DNA of 64,000 nucleotides from Pseudomonadota bacterium (GTDB taxonomy: Bacteria; Pseudomonadota; Gammaproteobacteria; Steroidobacterales; Steroidobacteraceae), in assembly GCA_016720075.1 (NCBI GenBank), contig JADJXW010000020.1:186001-250000 (forward strand). Direction: 5' to 3'. Under the pieces are notes generated by a model that saw nothing but the letters and a program-made list of their open reading frames with translations, did no database searches and was not told where the DNA came from. Positions within the stretch are counted from its first letter, which is position 1. Every line of letters begins with the position of its first letter. This document shows positions 26,185 through 36,566 of this stretch, piece by piece. Both the position numbers and the translations under genes were made by a program.

Positions 26185-28719
26185 ATGGCTGACGTCACCG
26201 TTACACAATTCGCCGACGTGCTGAAAGTGCCCGTCGACCGGCTGCTGGTGCAGCTGGAACAGGCGGGCATCACCGTGTCTGGCCCCGACGACATGATCAG
26301 CGACGAGGCTAAGATGGAACTGCTGTCGCACCTGCGACGCAGCCACGGCACCGGCGAGGATGCCAGCGCGCCGCGCAAGATCACGCTCAAGCGCAAGACG
26401 CAGACCGAGCTGAAGCTGGCCAGCACCCAGGGGCGCGCGCGCACCGTGAACGTGGAAGTGCGCGTCAAGCGCACCTACGTGAAGCGCGACGTGCTGGAGG
26501 AGCAGAACCGCGCCCAGCAGGAGCAGGCTGACCAGAAGCGCAAGGAACTTGAGGCGGCGCAGAACGTCGAGGCCGAGAAGGCCGAGGCGGAGCGCCGCGA
26601 ACAGGAGCGCCTGGATCAGGAAAACCGCCGGCGCCTCGAGGAAGAGCAGAACCGCAGCCGCCAGGCCGAGGAGCAGCGGCGGGCGCAGGAGCAGCGCGAC
26701 AAGGAAACCGCCGAGCGCGAGAAGACCCGTCGTCCGGCCGAGGCGCCGCCGCGTCCGGCCGAGCCGCCGCGCCAGGAAGTGCGCCCCAAGGTCGATCGTC
26801 CGGCGCCGGCCCCGGACCGCGGGCCCGGCACACGCTACGGCAGGCAGGAACTGCATGTCACCAGCGATGCCAGCGCCCGCTTCAAGAAGAAGAAACCCGC
26901 ATGCGCGGCCGCCCGGTTGCCGGCGATGGCGAGCAGCGGCACGGCTTCGAGATGCCCACCGCGCCGATGAAGCGCGAGGTGGCCGTGAGCGAAACCATCA
27001 CGGTGGCCGAACTCGCGCAGCGCATGGCCGTCAAGGCCAACGAAGTGATCAAGGCGCTGATGAGCCTGGGCGTGATGGCCACCATCAACCAGTCCATCGA
27101 CCAGGACACGGCCGTCCTCGTGATCGAGGAAATGGGCCACGAGGCCAAGCTGGTCAAGGAAAACGAGATCGAGGAAGACATCCAGGGCGTGAGTGGCTCG
27201 GCCGTCGAGGAACAGCCGCGTCCGCCCGTGGTGACCGTGATGGGTCACGTCGACCACGGCAAGACCTCACTGCTGGACTACATCCGCCGCACCAAGGTCG
27301 CGGCGGGCGAGGCCGGTGGCATCACGCAGCACATCGGCGCATACCACGTGGAAACCCCGCGCGGCATGGTCACCTTCCTCGATACGCCGGGCCATGCGGC
27401 ATTCACCGCCATGCGCGCCGCGGCGCGAAGGCCACCGACGTGGTGGTGCTGGTGGTAGCGGCCGACGACGGCGTCATGCCGCAGACCATCGAAGCCGTGC
27501 AGCATGCCAAGGCGGCCGGCGTCCCGATCGTCGTGGCGGTGAACAAGATCGACAAGCCCGACGCCGATCCGGAGCGCGTGCGCACGGAACTGGCGAAGTA
27601 CGAAGTCGTCTCCGAAGAATGGGGCGGCGCGGACATGTTCCGTCATGTCTCGGCGAAGACGGGCCAGGGCATCGACGAGCTGCTCGAGGCCATCCTGCTG
27701 CAGTCCGAAGTGCTGGAACTGACGGCCCCCCGCACGGGGCTGGCTTCCGGCATCGTGGTCGAATCCAGCGTGGAGAAGGGCCGCGGCGCCGTGGCCACCG
27801 TGCTGGTGAAGCGCGGCACGCTGAAGCTGGGTGATCCGATCCTGGCCGGCACGCAGTTCGGTCGCGTGCGCGCGATGTTCGACGAGGCCGGGCAGCCCGT
27901 CGAGGAGGCGCTGCCCTCCATGCCGGTGGTGGTGCTGGGCCTGCAGGGCGCGCCCAACGCGGGCGACGAACTGCTGGCCGTGGAGAGCGATCGCAAGGCG
28001 CGCGAGGTCGCGCTGCACCGGCAGGCACGGCATCGCGACACGCGAGTGGCCGGTCGCATGTCGAGCAGCGCCGAGGACGTGTTCTCGCAGATGGAAGACG
28101 CCAAGATCAGCATCATTCCGGTGGTCATCAAGACCGACGTGCAGGGCAGCGCCGAGGCGCTGCGCGATGCGCTCAACAAGCTCTCCACCGCCGAAGGGCA
28201 GGTGAAGGTGCTGGCCTCGAACGTGGGCGGCATCACGGCCTCCGACATCCAGCTTGCCGCGGCCTCCAAGGCGCGCGTGATCGGTTTCAACGTCCGCGCC
28301 GATGCCAGTGCGCGCGACGCCATGAAGGAAACCGGCATCGAGGTGCGTTACTACAGCATCATCTACGAGGCCATCGACGACGTGAAGGCCGTGATGTCCG
28401 GCATGCTGGCGCCGGAAATCAAGGAAACCATCCTCGGCACGGCGCAGGTGCGCGAAGTGTTCCGTTCCAGCAAGTTCGGCGTGGTCGCCGGCTGCCTGGT
28501 CATGGAAGGCACCGTCAAGCGCAACAATCCGATCCGGGTGCTGCGCGAGAGCGTGGTGATCTTCGAGGGCGCGCTCGAGTCGCTGCGCCGCTTCAAGGAC
28601 GAGGCCAATGAAGTCCGCGCCGGCACCGAGTGCGGCATCGGCGTCAAGGGCTACAGGACGTGCGCGTGGGCGACCAGATCGAGTGCTTCTCGCGCGTGGA
28701 AGTGGCACGCACGATCTAG
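26185..28719 (+). CDS. infB: translation initiation factor IF-2, with three frameshifts in this sequence
   Basis: Start ATG 26185 after a 21-base gap. N-terminal IF2 domain (VTQFADVLKVPVDRLLVQL), a long charged Glu/Arg/Lys helix, then breaks at about 26898 (one A missing in AAGAAGAAGAAA), 27426 (one C missing, restoring MRARGAKATDVVVLVV) and 28655 (one A missing, restoring GYKDVRVGDQIECFSRV). The pieces cover the second N-terminal domain (ETITVAELAQRMAVKA), G domain with P-loop VMGHVDHGKTSL, switch DTPGHAAFTAM and NKIDKPDADP, domain II and the C2 domain ending at TAG 28719. Corrected length is about 845 residues. IF-2 is essential, so three true mutations are implausible. Confidence 0.93.
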
Positions 28720-28730
28720 GGGAGTTCCTG

Positions 28731-29096
28731 ATGGCGGGCAAGGGTTCCGGCAGCGGTCGACTGCAGCGCATGGAAGGCGAGATGCAGCGCGTGCTGGCGG
28801 AACTCGTGTCGCGCGAGCTGAAGGATCCGCGCGTGGGTCCGGTGACGGTCACCCAGGTGGCGCTGGCGCGGGACCTCAGCTATGCGCGCGTCTTCGTGGT
28901 GCCCTTTGGCGGCAATTCCGCCCATCCGCAGATGCTGGAAGGACTGGCTGCCGCGGCTGGTTTCCTGCGCGGAGAGGTGGGGCGGCGCGTTGGCATGCGC
29001 CATGCGCCGCGCCTGCAGTTCGTGCACGATGAATCCTTCGATCGCGCCGCTGAACTTACCGCGCTGATCGATTCGGCAAACCGCCCCCGAAGCTGA
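28731..29096 (+). CDS. rbfA: ribosome-binding factor A
   Basis: A 121-residue RbfA with the KH-like fold motifs RLQRMEGEMQRVLAELVSRE, KDPRVGPVTVTQVALARDLS, YARVFVV, LAAAAGFLRGEVGRRVGMR and PRLQFVHDESFDRAAEL. It acts in late 16S rRNA/30S maturation. The start 11 bases after infB keeps the operon order; normally truB follows immediately, but here four unrelated genes intervene. Confidence 0.95.
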   Translation: MAGKGSGSGRLQRMEGEMQRVLAELVSRELKDPRVGPVTVTQVALARDLSYARVFVVPFGGNSAHPQMLEGLAAAAGFLRGEVGRRVGMRHAPRLQFVHDESFDRAAELTALIDSANRPRS

Positions 29097-29181
29097 AAAT
29101 CCGCGGCAACGCGGATGCAAATCACTCGCCCGATAGGCAATATGCTTGCGGCCCATCCGGGCCCAGGACACGGGATCCGCG

Positions 29182-30192
29182 TTGATTTTCGAATCCCGAA
29201 GAACATTTCTGAAGTGGGTGGGCGCCGCGGGCGTCACTTCCCTGCAGGCCTTGCCTTCGCTCGCGAAACCCCGCAGCGCACTGGCTGTCACACCCGTCGC
29301 CGACGGCGTTGCGCTGGTCACCGGCGCTGGCGGCAACGTGGTGCTGGTGAAGGGGCCCCGTGGCCTCGTGGTCATCGACAGCGGCGATGCCGCGCACGGG
29401 GCTGACCTGTTTGCGCTGATACGCGACCATGCCGGCGGCAAGCTGCCGGTCGCGCTGTTCAACACGCATTGGCACTGGGACCACACCGGCTCCAACGAGC
29501 GCTTTGGCAAGGCGGGCGTGCCGATCATCGCGCACGAGAACACGAAGCTGTGGCTTGGCATGGAGTTCACGGTCGCCTGGGAAAACCGCGACTATCTGCC
29601 AAGGTCGCGCCTGGCGCTGCCCACGCAGACCTTCTTTCGCGGACAGCAGAAGTTCGATGCCGCCGGCCTCACGCTGGAATACGGCTGGCTTCCCAGAGCC
29701 CACACCGACGGCGACATCTACGTGCATATCCCCGAGCGCAACGTGCTGGTGGCGGGCGATCTGTTCGCCGCCGATCGCTACCCGGTCGTGGACGTGGATA
29801 CGGGTGGATGGATCGGGCGCACGGGCCCGTCGGCCCGCATCCGGGCCGCGCAGAAGCTGACCGATGAAGAGATCACGGCGCTGCGTCGGCGCTCCATCGG
29901 CTGGAGCGGCGGCCTGACCGATGCGAACTTCGGACTGCTCGACCTGTGCAACGATGACACCATCGTGATCCCGGGAAAGGGCGCGCCGCAGCGTCGCGCG
30001 GATCTGGCCGCGCACACCGCGATGCTGGATGAGTTCAGCCTTCGCCTCGACGAGCTGATCTACAAGGGGATCGGCATCGACGAGATCCTGGCGCTGCGAA
30101 CCACCGCGAAGTTCGACGCGACGCGGGGCGATCCAACGCAGTTCATCACCAATTCCTGGCGCAGCATGCGGGGCTATCATGTCGGCATCTAG
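29182..30192 (+). CDS. Tat-exported metallo-beta-lactamase-fold protein
   Basis: About 336 residues with a twin-arginine-type signal (ESRRTFLKWVGAAG), chosen from a TTG at 29182 because it gives a normal short n-region; a TTG at 29146 would extend it. The MBL zinc motif FNTHWHWDHTGSNERFG (HxHxDH), the Asp in VVIDSGDAAHGAD, LPRAHTDGDIYVH with a second His, and VLVAGDLF follow. Quinoprotein-relay/SoxH-like and generic hydrolase MBLs look like this; the substrate is unknown. The stop region overlaps the next gene start at 30179. Confidence 0.82.
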   Translation: MIFESRRTFLKWVGAAGVTSLQALPSLAKPRSALAVTPVADGVALVTGAGGNVVLVKGPRGLVVIDSGDAAHGADLFALIRDHAGGKLPVALFNTHWHWDHTGSNERFGKAGVPIIAHENTKLWLGMEFTVAWENRDYLPRSRLALPTQTFFRGQQKFDAAGLTLEYGWLPRAHTDGDIYVHIPERNVLVAGDLFAADRYPVVDVDTGGWIGRTGPSARIRAAQKLTDEEITALRRRSIGWSGGLTDANFGLLDLCNDDTIVIPGKGAPQRRADLAAHTAMLDEFSLRLDELIYKGIGIDEILALRTTAKFDATRGDPTQFITNSWRSMRGYHVGI

Positions 30193-32562
30193 GACCACAC
30201 TGCCGTTGCTGGCGCTGCTGGCACTTGCTGCGCCGACGATGGCGGCGCACGATGCCGTCGGTACCGGCCCGGACTTCCTCGCGAAATTCTGTGGCGACTG
30301 CCACAACGCCACCGACTGGGCCGGGGGCGTTGCCTTCGACACGCTGCAACCCGATGACATGGCGCGCGACGTCGACGTCTGGGAAGAAACCGTCAAGAAG
30401 CTGCGCGGACGCCTGATGCCGCCACCGGGCGAAAAGCAGCCCTCCCAGGAAGACATCGATGCGCAGGTGAACTGGCTCGAGGGTCGCCTCGATGCAGCCG
30501 CCACCCACCAGCGACCCGGCAATGTGGCGCTGCACCGGTTGAACCGCACCGAATACCAGAATGAAATCCGCCGGCTGCTCGCGCTCGACATCGATGCCGC
30601 GGCGCTGCTGCCCAAGGACACCAAGGCAGATGGTTTCGACAACGTGGCGCTGGCGCTGCGCGTGTCGCCGGCCTTCCTCGATGCCTACATCGTCGCCGCA
30701 CAGGAAGTCAGCGCCCGGGCGCTGGGCGCCGGCGCCACGCGCGCCACCAGCACCGTTTACCGCGTGCCCCCCGGAACCCCGCGCTACCAGCACCAGGAAG
30801 GACTCCCGCTGGGCACCCGCGGTGGAATGCTGGTAGAGCACTTGTTTCCCGCGGACGGCGAATACACCTTCCACATCACGCAGAGCGGCAATCGCGGCGG
30901 CGGCTACATCACCGGCCTGGACATGCGCCAGCGACTGGTGATGACGGTGGATGGGCGCCGCGTCTTCGAACAGCGCCTGGGCGGCGAGGATGATCTCAAG
31001 GCGCTGGACCAGCGCCAGGCCGCCGCCGACAAGGAAGTGCAGGATCGCTTCCGAAACATCCAGCTCACCGTGCCGGCCGGGCCGCATCGCATTGGCGTCG
31101 CGTTCATTGCCCGCTCGACGCGATCGGCAACGAAATCCTCGAGCCGATCGAAGCGGGCGGTGCTGCGGGATTGCCCAACGTGATGTCCGTGGAGATCGTG
31201 GGACCGGGCAAGGTGACCGGCAAGGGCGACACGCCGAGCAGGCAAGCGGTGTTCATCTGCAAGCCTGCAAGTGCCTCCGAAGAGATGCCCTGCGCGCGCC
31301 GGATCATCGACCGGTTCGCGCGGCGCGCCTTTCGCCGTCCGGTAAGCGAGGCGGAACTGGCCGCGCCGCTGAAGTTCTATGAATCCGGCCGGCAGCAGGG
31401 ATTCGAGTTCGGCATCCAGCAGGCCGTGATGGGCATTCTTGCCAGTCCCAAATTCCTCTATCGGGCCGAAGGCCTGCCGGGAGAGGCGCCACCGGGCAGC
31501 GTGCACCGGCTGACCGACCTGGAACTGGCATCAAGGCTGTCGTTCTTCCTGTGGAGCGAAGGCCCAGACGATGAACTGCTGGATCTCGCCGCCGCAGGAC
31601 GTCTGGGCGATGCCGGGCAACTGGAACGCCAGGTCAAGCGCATGCTGGCCGATCCGCGCGCGCAGACGCTGGCCACGAATTTCGCGGGCCAGTGGCTGAC
31701 CGTGGACGAGATCGATGCCATCGAGCCGGATCCCACTCTGTATCCGGAATTCGACGGCGCGCTGCGCCGCGCGTTCCGCGAGGAAATGGAACGCTTCGTG
31801 GGCAGCGTGTTCGGGGAAGACCGCAGCGTGCTCTCGCTGCTCACGGCGGACTGGACCTTCCTCAACGAGCGCCTGGCGCTGCACTACGGCATTCCCAACA
31901 TCCGTGGCGATCGCTTCCGCCGCGTGCAGCTGCCCGACTCGCGCCGCTACGGCATCCTGGGCAAGGGCTCGTTCCTGATGGGCATGTCCTATGCGAACCG
32001 CACGTCGCCGGTTCGCCGCGGGTCGTGGATCCTGGAGCAGGTCGTGGGCACGCCGCCGCAGGCCCCGCCTCCTGGCGTCGAGGCTCTGCTGGAGAACACC
32101 GAGGGCAGCACGGCGCACACCGTCCGCTCGCGACTTGAAATCCATCGGCGCGCGAAGAGCTGCAACGCCTGTCACGGGGTCATCGATCCGCTCGGTTTCG
32201 CGCTGGAGAATTTCGCTGCGATCGGCGCATGGCAGTCGAAGGACCGCGAAACGGGCACGCGCATCGATTCGGGCGACACGATCCACGGCGTGAAGATCGG
32301 CGGTCCGGATGACCTGCGCGCGGTCCTGCTGCGCCGCCCCGACCAGTTCGTGCAGACGCTGACGACGCGAATGATGACCTTCGCGCTCGGACGCGGCGTC
32401 GAAGCCGAGGACATGCCGACGATCCGCGCCATCGTGCGCGCGGCGGCCGCGGATAATTACCGGTTCTCGTCCATCGTCACCGGCATCGTCCGCAGCGAGG
32501 CGTTCACGCACACGATGGTGCCCCTGCCAAAGCCTGCCGCGGCCACCGCGCAGGCCCATTGA
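30179..32562 (+). CDS. exported cytochrome-c-like DUF1592/DUF1588/DUF1585-family protein, frameshifted
   Basis: Corrected length is about 794 residues. The N-terminus is a signal peptide followed by a heme motif FCGDCHNATDWAGG and the MPPPGEKQPSQ segment of planctomycete-type cytochrome modules. Next are DUF1587 (HRLNRTEYQNEIRRLL) and PA14-like strands. At about 31110 the frame slips by one (one base missing; AR[L]DAIGNEILEPIEAGG continues), then DUF1592/DUF1595 (ARRIIDRFARRAFRRPVSE, SRLSFFLWSEGPDDELL), DUF1588 (LTADWTFLNERLALHYGI) and DUF1585 with a second heme motif SCNACHGVIDPLGFALE. Such proteins pair with DUF1552 proteins and are uncharacterised redox proteins. Start overlaps the MBL gene by 14 bases. 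Confidence 0.88.
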
Positions 32563-32572
32563 GGTGAATCCG

Positions 32573-33889
32573 ATGTTCATCACCCGCAAGCATCTTTCCC
32601 GACGCACGCTGCTGCGCGGCGCCGGGGTTTCCATGGCGCTGCCGCTGCTGGACGCGATGATCCCGGCCGCCACCGCGCTGGGCGCGACCGCGGCGGCCCG
32701 CAAGCCACGGCTGGGGTTCATCTACTTTCCGCACGGCGCCATCATGGAACAGTGGACGCCCGCCGCGGAGGGCAGGGGCTTCCCGCTGTCGCCCATCCTC
32801 ACGCCGCTGAAGGAATTCCAGCAGCAGTTGACCATCATCAGCGGCCTTGGCAACCCCGTGGCAGACGGCCCGGTGCATTCACTGGCGCCAGCCACCTGGC
32901 TGTCGTGCACGCGACCGCAGAAGGGGCAGGAGCCGAACATGGCGCCCACCTGCGACCAGATCGCGGCGCTGGCCATCGGGCAGGACACGCCCATGCCTTC
33001 GCTGGAGATCGCCACCGAGTCCGGTGGCGGCGGTGGATCGTGTGATCGGGATTTCGGCTGCAACTACACCAGCACCATCTCCTATCGCTCGGCCAACACG
33101 CCGCTGCCGATGGAGTACAACCCGCGCAAGCTGTTCCAGCGGCTGTTCGGTCGCGGCGACTCGCCGGCAGAGCGCACCGAACTGAACCGCCAGTACGGCA
33201 GCGTGCTCGACATGGTGGCCGAGGATGCCGCGTCGCTGAACGCGCGGCTCGGGCAGCGCGACCGCGCGATGCTGGGCGACTACATGGATACGGTGCGCGA
33301 GCTGGAGCGGCGCATGCAGAAGGCCGCCTCGCAGGATCTCTCCAGCCTGGCACTGCCGCAGGTGCCGGTGGGCATACCCGACAACACCGACGAGTACCTG
33401 AACCTGATGTTCGACATGGCGGCGCTGGCCTGGCAGGCCAACCTCACGCGCATCACCAATTTCATGATCGCAGCCGAGGTCAGCGGGCGCACGTACAACA
33501 ACGTGCAGGTGCCCGATGCGTTCCACGCGGTGTCGCACCATGGCAATGACCCGGACAAGAAGGCCAAGCTGGTTCGCATCCAGACGTACCACACGCAGGT
33601 GTTCGCCAAATGGCTGAAACGCCTGGCCGCGACGCCGGACGGCGAGGGCTCGCTGCTCGACAACGCCATCATTCTGTACGGCTCGAACATGAGCAACAGC
33701 GACGCGCACAACCACTTCCCGCTGCCCACGGCGCTGGTGGGCGGCGGTTGCGGGCGCCTCAAGGGCAACCAGCACCTGCGCTATCCGGATCACACGCCGA
33801 TGGCCAACGCGTTGGTGGCGCTGCTCGATCGCGCCGGCGTGCCGGTCGAGAAGCTCGGCGACAGCACCGGCATGATTTCGGAGATCTGA
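32573..33889 (+). CDS. Tat-exported DUF1552 family protein
   Basis: The 438-residue product starts at ATG 32573 with GAGGTG upstream (a GTG at 32564 is possible). A Tat signal LSRRTLLRGAGVSMALPLLD is followed by PRLGFIYFPHGAIMEQWTP, GFPLSPILTPLKEFQQQLT, ISGLGN, SLEIATESG with a Cys pair (GSCDRDFGCNY), TGMI-like strands and the end YGSNMSNSDAHNHFPLPTAL VG... DHTPMANALVALLDRAGV. DUF1552 is an alkaline-phosphatase/DUF1501-like fold of unknown function that nearly always accompanies the DUF1592 cytochrome-like protein encoded just upstream. Its stop overlaps the next ATG. Confidence 0.9.
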   Translation: MFITRKHLSRRTLLRGAGVSMALPLLDAMIPAATALGATAAARKPRLGFIYFPHGAIMEQWTPAAEGRGFPLSPILTPLKEFQQQLTIISGLGNPVADGPVHSLAPATWLSCTRPQKGQEPNMAPTCDQIAALAIGQDTPMPSLEIATESGGGGGSCDRDFGCNYTSTISYRSANTPLPMEYNPRKLFQRLFGRGDSPAERTELNRQYGSVLDMVAEDAASLNARLGQRDRAMLGDYMDTVRELERRMQKAASQDLSSLALPQVPVGIPDNTDEYLNLMFDMAALAWQANLTRITNFMIAAEVSGRTYNNVQVPDAFHAVSHHGNDPDKKAKLVRIQTYHTQVFAKWLKRLAATPDGEGSLLDNAIILYGSNMSNSDAHNHFPLPTALVGGGCGRLKGNQHLRYPDHTPMANALVALLDRAGVPVEKLGDSTGMISEI

Positions 33890-35219
33890 TGCGCCGCCTG
33901 CTCTTCATCCTGGCGGGGCCCTCGGATCGATGGGCGCCCTGGCGGCCGCAGCTCCCACCGCAGATGCGGATGGCACTACGCCGCTGCACTGGGCGGTCTA
34001 TCACTCGCGCGCCGACGAAGTCCGCCAGCTCATCAGGGCAGGGGCCGACGTGAACGCCCGCAACGACTACGGCGCGACGCCCCTCACGGAAGCCGCCGAA
34101 ACCGGCAACGCCGAGATCATCGGCCTGCTGCTGAAGGCCGGCGCGGACACCGAAAGCAGCAACGATGATGGCCAGACCGCACTGATGATCCTGGCGCGCA
34201 CTTCCAATCTGCCCGCGGCTCAGCTGCTGCTGAAGCACCGCGCGAAGGTGAATGCGACGGAGAAATGGCGTGGTCAGACACCGCTGATGTGGGCGGCGGC
34301 CGAACGACAGCCCGAAATGGTGAAGCTGCTGATCCGGCACGGCGCCGCGGTCGATGCGCGCTCCACGGTGAACGACTGGAAGCGCCACGTGACGGCGGAG
34401 GGGCGCAAGCAGGATCGCAATCCCGGCGGCTTCACGCCGCTGCTGTATGCCGCGCGGCAGGGCTGCGCCGCCTGCGCGCAGGCGCTGGTCAAGGGTGGCG
34501 CGAAGCTGAACCTGGCGGACCCCGATGGCATCACGCCGCTGCTGATGGCCGTGATGAGCATGCACTTCGATACGGCCCGCGTGCTCATCGAGAGCGGCGC
34601 CAACGTGGACAAGTGGGACTGGTGGGGACGAAGCCCGTTGTACGCGGCGGTGGACGTGAACACGATCCCCACCGGCGGCCGTCCGGACCGCCTTTCCAGT
34701 GACGACACCACCAGCCTCGACATCATCCGGCTGCTGCTCGAGAAGGGCGCCAATCCCGATGCGCGCCTGCGCAAGTTCCCGCCCTATCGCGCGCTGGGAC
34801 CCGACCGGGGCGGTGATGGCGTGCTGACCACCGATGCCACGCCGCTGCTGCGCGCGGCCAAGGGGGCGGATCTTGCTGCCATCGCGCTGCTGCTCGAGAA
34901 CGGCGCGAATCCCGACAGCGCGCAGATCGACGGCATCACACCGTTGATGGCTGCCGCACGCGTCGGCGCCAGCCGGGCTGACACGCGCGGCGAGCATGTC
35001 ACGCAGGAGGAAGCCATCGAGGTCGCCCGCGTGCTGCTGGCCGCTGGAGCCAACATCAATGCCCGGTCGCGACCCGGCGTCGGCCTTCAGGGCCAGGTCG
35101 TTGGCCGTTCCGCCGCCGAAGGTGCGCAGGCCTGGGGCTGGAGCAAGGTCTCCGCGGCGCTGGTGGAAATGGGCGCAGAGCCGCCGCGTCCTGCCGCGCA
35201 GCGCACGCCGGCGCGCTGA
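33889..35219 (+). CDS. exported ankyrin-repeat protein, frameshifted in its signal peptide
   Basis: The ATG at 33889 overlaps the upstream stop (TGATG) and encodes MRRLLFILAG; one G missing from the GGGG run at about 33915 separates this from ALGSMGALAAAAPTADADGT, which completes a signal peptide. The mature part is a series of about eight to nine ankyrin repeats (GTTPLHWAVYH, GATPLTEAAETGNAEII, GQTPLMWAAAERQPEMVKLL, GFTPLLYAARQG, GITPLLMAV, ATPLLRAAKGADLAAIALLL, GITPLMAAARVGA) ending in a capping helix. Corrected length is about 443 residues. A periplasmic protein-binding scaffold coupled to the DUF1592/DUF1552 pair is the natural inference. Confidence 0.85.
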
Positions 35220-35224
35220 AGCAG

Positions 35225-36133
35225 GTGTCCTTCGCCAACACCTGCGGCATCGTGCTGCTCGACAAGCCGCAGGGGTTGTCCTCGAGCGCCGCGGTCCAAC
35301 GCGTTCGTCACGCCTTTGGACGCATCAAGGCCGGGCACACGGGCAGCCTCGATCCGCTGGCCACCGGCGTACTGCCCATCTGCCTCGGCGAGGCCACCAA
35401 GGTGGCCGGCTACTTGCTCGATGGCGACAAGGAATACGAATTCACGGCCCAATTCGGGGCCCGCACGGCAACGGGCGACCTGGAAGGCGAGGTGGTGGAA
35501 ACCGCCGAAGTGCCGGCAGACCTGGCCGATCGGCTGCGCGAAGCGCTGCCGCGCTTCACCGGTCCGCAGCAGGTGCCACCGATGTACTCGGCCCTGAAGC
35601 AGGGCGGGCAGCCGCTGTACCGCCTTGCCCGGCAGGGCATTGAAGTGGCGCGGGAGCCCCGCGACATCCGCATCCTGGCGCTGCAGATGCTGGAGTGCGC
35701 TGGCACGCAGGCCCGCATTCGCGTGCGCTGCTCAAAGGGCACCTATGTGCGCACGCTGGCCGAAGACCTGGCCCGCGCCGTCGGAACCTGCGCCCACCTG
35801 GGATATCTGCGTCGCACCGCAGTGGCTCCCTTCGAGGGTCTGCCCATGCACAGCCTGGAGGCAGTCCTGGCGGATCCCGGCTCCATTGCACTACTGCCCC
35901 CGGATGCGGCACTGCCGCACCTGCCTGCGGTTGCGCTGGAGGAAGCCGCCGCCTCTCGCCTGCGCATGGGTCAGGCCGTGAGCCTGCCTGAGGGGCTTCC
36001 GGCGCCGGCCGCCACCGGGCTGTGCCGGGTCTACGGGCCGGGTGGCGCATTCCTGGGAATCGGGGAAATCCTGCCCGGAGCAGGGCTGAAGCCGGTTCGT
36101 CTTTTCAACAATTTAGCCGCTGATTTGACTTGA
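35225..36133 (+). CDS. truB: tRNA pseudouridine(55) synthase TruB
   Basis: The 302-residue enzyme starts at GTG 35225 and has the TruB signatures: GIVLLDKPQGLSSSAAVQRV, GHTGSLDPLATGVLPICLGEATK with catalytic Asp43, DKEYEFTAQFGARTATGDLEG, PPMYSALKQGGQPLYRLAR, RVRCSKGTYVRTLAEDLA and a C-terminal PUA-like domain. It makes the universal pseudouridine 55 in the T loop of tRNA. It is normally directly after rbfA; here the interval holds the exported-protein block. Confidence 0.96.
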   Translation: MSFANTCGIVLLDKPQGLSSSAAVQRVRHAFGRIKAGHTGSLDPLATGVLPICLGEATKVAGYLLDGDKEYEFTAQFGARTATGDLEGEVVETAEVPADLADRLREALPRFTGPQQVPPMYSALKQGGQPLYRLARQGIEVAREPRDIRILALQMLECAGTQARIRVRCSKGTYVRTLAEDLARAVGTCAHLGYLRRTAVAPFEGLPMHSLEAVLADPGSIALLPPDAALPHLPAVALEEAAASRLRMGQAVSLPEGLPAPAATGLCRVYGPGGAFLGIGEILPGAGLKPVRLFNNLAADLT

Positions 36134-36158
36134 GACCCCCAAGGTGGGCGGTTAGAAT
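36130..36158 (+). promoter_or_regulatory. sigma-70 promoter for rpsO-pnp
   Basis: A -35 TTGAGA (36130-36135) and -10 TAGAAT (36153-36158), 17 bases apart, each five of six matches to consensus. The -35 overlaps the truB stop codon, so rpsO can be expressed independently of the upstream operon. A start near 36165 leaves a short leader before the rpsO ATG at 36185. Confidence 0.75.
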
Positions 36159-36184
36159 GCCGCGCTTTCCAAAAGGGCCCAAAA

Positions 36185-36454
36185 ATGGCGTTAACGACTG
36201 AAAAGAAGACCGGCATCCTGTCGAAGTTTGGCCGGACCCCGACTGACACGGGTTCTCCTGAAGTGCAGATCGCGCTGCTGTCCGAGCGCATCACCGGACT
36301 TGGCGATCATTTCTCCACCCACAAGAGCGACCATGCGTCGCGTCGTGGCCTGGTGAAAATGGTGAACCAGCGCCGCAAGCTGCTCGACTACCTGAAGTCG
36401 ACCGAGCCTACGAAGTACCAGGAAGTCGTCGAGCGGCTAGGTCTTCGCCGCTAA
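36185..36454 (+). CDS. rpsO: 30S ribosomal protein S15
   Basis: An 89-residue S15 of standard length: KKTGILSKFGRTPTDTGSPE, VQIALLSERITGLGDHFSTH, KSDHASRRGLVKMVNQRRKL and LDYLKSTEPTKYQEVVERLG. It binds 16S rRNA early and bridges to the 50S subunit. It has its own promoter overlapping the end of truB and is followed by a strong hairpin before pnp, the same arrangement as in enterobacteria where RNase III and S15 control this mRNA. Confidence 0.98.
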   Translation: MALTTEKKTGILSKFGRTPTDTGSPEVQIALLSERITGLGDHFSTHKSDHASRRGLVKMVNQRRKLLDYLKSTEPTKYQEVVERLGLRR

Positions 36455-36469
36455 ACAAGCTTAAATTTT

Positions 36470-36502
36470 CGGGCCGCGCCGTTCACAAAACGCCGCGGCC
36501 CG
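36470..36502 (+). terminator. strong hairpin between rpsO and pnp
   Basis: A perfect 9-bp GC stem (CGGGCCGCG pairing with CGCGGCCCG) around a 15-base partly paired loop. No T run follows, so it is more likely an RNA processing or stability hairpin than a simple terminator. In Escherichia coli the rpsO-pnp spacer carries an RNase III site used in PNPase autoregulation; the position here is equivalent. Confidence 0.65.
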
Positions 36503-36566
36503 ATTCACATCGGGTGTCGGAACGGGGTGTCCGGCATCGCAAATCAATCGTTGAGGTCAAGCAAGC

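Noticed and set aside
24450..26474. 674-codon minus-strand open frame opposite rimP-nusA-infB
   Set aside because: Shadow of the conserved operon on the other strand; no start context or domain.
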